A DNA stretch of 45,730 nucleotides. Source: a bacterium. GTDB lineage: Bacteria > Patescibacteriota > Patescibacteriia > UBA9570. How positions within the stretch are numbered: the first letter of the stretch is position 1; the number at the start of each line of letters is the position of its first letter. A program made the position numbers and the translations under genes. Shown in pieces: positions 43,804 to 45,730 of the stretch. The notes under the pieces were generated by a model, which was not told the origin of the DNA, made no database searches, and saw only the letters and a list, made by a program, of their open reading frames with translations. The stretch spans positions 1 to 45,730 of the forward strand of contig JAUYKW010000013.1 in assembly GCA_030698395.1 (NCBI GenBank), read 5' to 3'.

Positions 43804-44691
43804 TTAGAACGCCGCAATACCATTAAGCCTAACTGACGAAACAAGTCGTTGATAGACCTCATCAAGATCTGACGAAGTTTCGCTATCCGGTTTATAGGCA
43901 GCGCCTACTTTTTTTGTGACTGTGATGTTTGCCAAAGGATGTGGTTGTAGAAAAAAAGCAGCGGTGCGTGCATAACCATTTTCAGAATAGACATTAATGT
44001 TGTCGTGCTTGGTAGCTGTATATTGATTTTCGACATTACCTCCCCATGCCAGTTCATTATCTCCTTGTTCTGCGCTGTAGGAAACTAAGTAGCTACTATC
44101 ATTGTAGATAAATTTCGACAGGCCTGGGACGCCATTCATATTTTCGGTCACCGTTACATCGCTTGGTACGTCGAATATCACTCCCGTATCGCCTGCTGTA
44201 AATTGTTTGTAGGTGATGGCACTTGTTACATCGACTGCATTTAGCTTCAATGTTGGTTCAACCACTTTTTTTACTTCGTCGCACCCAACCGACAGCCCTG
44301 ATCCATCATCAAATCCTGATCCACATGAACCTGTAAAGAGGAGCCAATCGTTGTTGAGCATTTTAGGATACGCCTCTCCACCAGCAGCGCATACGTCAAA
44401 ATCCTTTGAGAACTGGTCGAACATACTAATGTACTCGGGTTTGTTAGGAATCACAGTCACTACAAACGTATCGGATGACTGGCTGGCACCTTCGTATTTG
44501 AAACTGTAGATTGTTTTGGTTGTACCACTAAATTTTGATATTAATTCATCCAGATAGCCATCTTCTTGTTCAGTACCACATTCATCTGCATCTGCTTGTA
44601 ACTGTTCGGCTGTATAGTCGAATGGCGCTGTCGTTTTTGAAACCGCAACATCGACGCCAGTGGTTGAATAAGATAGTGGTTCAGTTGATTT
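43804..44691 (-). CDS. C-terminal extension of the PsbP-like protein, separated by TAG
   Basis: The frame is open directly after the TAG of 44692-44694 and runs 295 codons with no start until GTG 44460, though the 77 codons before that are already protein-like (YSTTGVDVAVSKTTAPFDYT, then ECGTEQEDGYLDELISKF). It contains paired cysteines (DVCAAGG, GSCGSG, VGCDEV) and a beta-rich C-terminus (VTVTENMNGVPGLSKFIYND). Either TAG is a nonsense mutation, it is read through, or a start is hidden. The family is not recognised. It is the last gene before the hairpin array. Confidence 0.6.
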   Translation of the reverse strand, partial: KSTEPLSYSTTGVDVAVSKTTAPFDYTAEQLQADADECGTEQEDGYLDELISKFSGTTKTIYSFKYEGASQSSDTFVVTVIPNKPEYISMFDQFSKDFDVCAAGGEAYPKMLNNDWLLFTGSCGSGFDDGSGLSVGCDEVKKVVEPTLKLNAVDVTSAITYKQFTAGDTGVIFDVPSDVTVTENMNGVPGLSKFIYNDSSYLVSYSAEQGDNELAWGGNVENQYTATKHDNINVYSENGYARTAAFFLQPHPLANITVTKKVGAAYKPDSETSSDLDEVYQRLVSSVRLNGIAAF

Positions 44692-45730
44692 CTAGCTGAC
44701 CTCAAAGGTTTCAATGATTCCTTTTACCTCATTTTGGATCTCCAAATCAGACTCTTCTGATCCGGGCATCCCAACACAGCAACCGGCTCCTGTATAATAA
44801 TAACTGTAGATTGCATTTTCGGTTATGTATTTATGCGAATAGTCTACCACGGCAGGGGCATTCTTATCTTCAATTTTTACGACGTTGATTTTAATATAGC
44901 GCCCGTTGCTCGTTGAATCTAGGATAATTGAAGCAACAAATTTTGAACCATCTGCTGTAGTATCGTCTGAACCTTTTCTTACACTTTCTGTCATAATCCC
45001 CCAGCTTGCAGGAAATACCATGGAAAATCCATAGGTTGAGTTTTCATAAGTATTTTCTGATTGAACTGGAGTCGTGTTAGTGACAGTTGACGCTGTATCC
45101 ACCTCCAAGCGAAAGAGCCCGGCGTCTACTGCTGCAAGCACGTCTGTCGGATCCAATTCATTTTCGTCTTCTCCACCATAATGCTGAATTTCTCCATTCA
45201 AGAAGGTTGTCTTCCCACTGGTCAAATCCTGGTCTGGGATATCGGCCGCTATGTCTTTTCGGTATATTTCTGGTCTCCAGACAACATATACAACACGATA
45301 TGAACCCGCCGCTGGGGCTTCTTCCGAGTAGTCCAACCCACCATAGTGCTTGAGTGTAGCTGGTTCCCAATCATACGATGTTTGTCCGGCTTCAATCTTG
45401 CCAATGAGTCCCGCGAAGGTTCCGTCCTCCCGTACCAAGAACAGTTCATGACTCACTCCTGTTTGCGCATTTGCAAAAATGCCCGCAGTACGCAATCCAA
45501 TCTGTATCGTGTCTTGCAGCGAAAATACATTTCCCTCAACTTGTTCCATCAACACTTCTAACATACCAGCTGAGCCAATGCGTTTAAAGCTATTGTAGAA
45601 TTCATCGAACGAATCATTTTCAATTGCGCCATTCGTGATGAAGAAAACACGTTCCTCCTGTTCAATGAGGACTGCCTCGTACACCCAACTTGGATTCGAT
45701 GGCGTGGTGATGACAGCTTTAATCGCAGGA
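44692..45730 (-). CDS. PsbP-like-domain surface protein, partial (N-terminus beyond window)
   Basis: The frame is open to the right edge: before GTG 45684 it already reads PAIKAVITTPSNPSWVYEAV, so the N-terminus is missing. About 200 residues with acidic patches and a segment YYVVWRPE-like (RVVYVVWRPEIYRKDIA) precede a PsbP-like domain (YENSTYGFSMVFPASWGIM, ending GIIETFEVS). The stop is TAG at 44692-44694, and the frame continues beyond it. G+C is higher than in the central part of the window. Together the two parts would be a protein of at least 640 residues. Confidence 0.72.
   Translation of the reverse strand, partial: PAIKAVITTPSNPSWVYEAVLIEQEERVFFITNGAIENDSFDEFYNSFKRIGSAGMLEVLMEQVEGNVFSLQDTIQIGLRTAGIFANAQTGVSHELFLVREDGTFAGLIGKIEAGQTSYDWEPATLKHYGGLDYSEEAPAAGSYRVVYVVWRPEIYRKDIAADIPDQDLTSGKTTFLNGEIQHYGGEDENELDPTDVLAAVDAGLFRLEVDTASTVTNTTPVQSENTYENSTYGFSMVFPASWGIMTESVRKGSDDTTADGSKFVASIILDSTSNGRYIKINVVKIEDKNAPAVVDYSHKYITENAIYSYYYTGAGCCVGMPGSEESDLEIQNEVKGIIETFEVS

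Noticed and set aside
1-45730. Alternative genetic code (stop recoding) to explain internal TAA and TAG
   Set aside because: TAA, TAG and TGA all end intact genes in this window (for example TGA at 20315), and the interrupted genes also carry frameshifts or lost starts.
1-45730. CRISPR array or insertion sequence
   Set aside because: No regularly spaced direct repeats and no transposase or cas-like protein were found; repeats are confined to coding modules and hairpins.

Overview
The window (about 45.7 kb, roughly one third G+C over most of its length) looks like a piece of an AT-rich bacterial chromosome. Dense packing, few visible Shine-Dalgarno sites, many short secreted or lipid-anchored proteins with Fn3, DUF11, PsbP-like and EF-hand modules, and no biosynthetic operons together suggest a Candidate Phyla Radiation (Patescibacteria) genome. 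This is an inference from gene style; no rRNA or tRNA is present to settle it. The standard bacterial code is used: TAA, TAG and TGA all end intact genes.

Layout. 1-6.2 kb: the start of a large DUF11 surface protein (cut by the window edge), an AlkD-type DNA glycosylase overlapping a HAD phosphatase, then two convergent FAD enzymes (a protoporphyrinogen-oxidase-like and a CrtI/RetSat-like protein). 6.2-6.6 kb: a GC-rich, non-coding, hairpin-rich island. 6.6-11 kb: small envelope proteins (Fn3 repeat protein, DUF2809-like membrane protein, SH3-like protein, lipoprotein) and a bactofilin-like gene with no start. 11-20 kb: typA with a near-consensus promoter, an SDR enzyme, an HI0933-type flavoprotein, a GIY-YIG protein, a cysteine-rich repeat protein whose signal anchor is out of frame, a PIF1-like helicase, an EF-hand protein and rlmN. 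20-26.5 kb: a PsbP-like protein next to a protein that combines a prepilin-like N-terminus with a zinc-protease HELAH motif, a disrupted M23 endopeptidase, a methyltransferase and a frameshifted Fn3 protein. 26.5-31.6 kb: a three-gene ABC-2 exporter, a lipoprotein, an ABC-F ATPase and a 40-residue basic protein. 31.6-38.4 kb: an Fn3 relic, a voltage-gated channel with an unusual filter, a decayed DUF3137-like gene, TspO-like, cupin, ATP-grasp and pentapeptide-repeat genes, and another PsbP-like lipoprotein. 38.4-41.4 kb: a GC-richer cassette with a 914-residue M23/FG-GAP protein and a structured 3' region. 41.4-45.7 kb: a GIY-YIG relic, a RhuM-Doc fusion, a hairpin array with a G-rich loop, and a large PsbP-like protein interrupted by an in-frame TAG and cut by the window edge.

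A clear theme is damage confined mostly to secreted or accessory genes: at least seven genes carry frameshifts, nonsense codons or lost starts, while typA, rlmN, the helicase, the ABC genes and the flavoenzymes are intact. The most unusual signals are the structured non-coding blocks at 6.24-6.56, 41.23-41.34 and 43.55-43.70 kb, the prepilin-metalloprotease fusion at 21.2-22.3 kb, and the compositionally distinct M23 protein in which the first zinc-binding histidine is replaced by cysteine.
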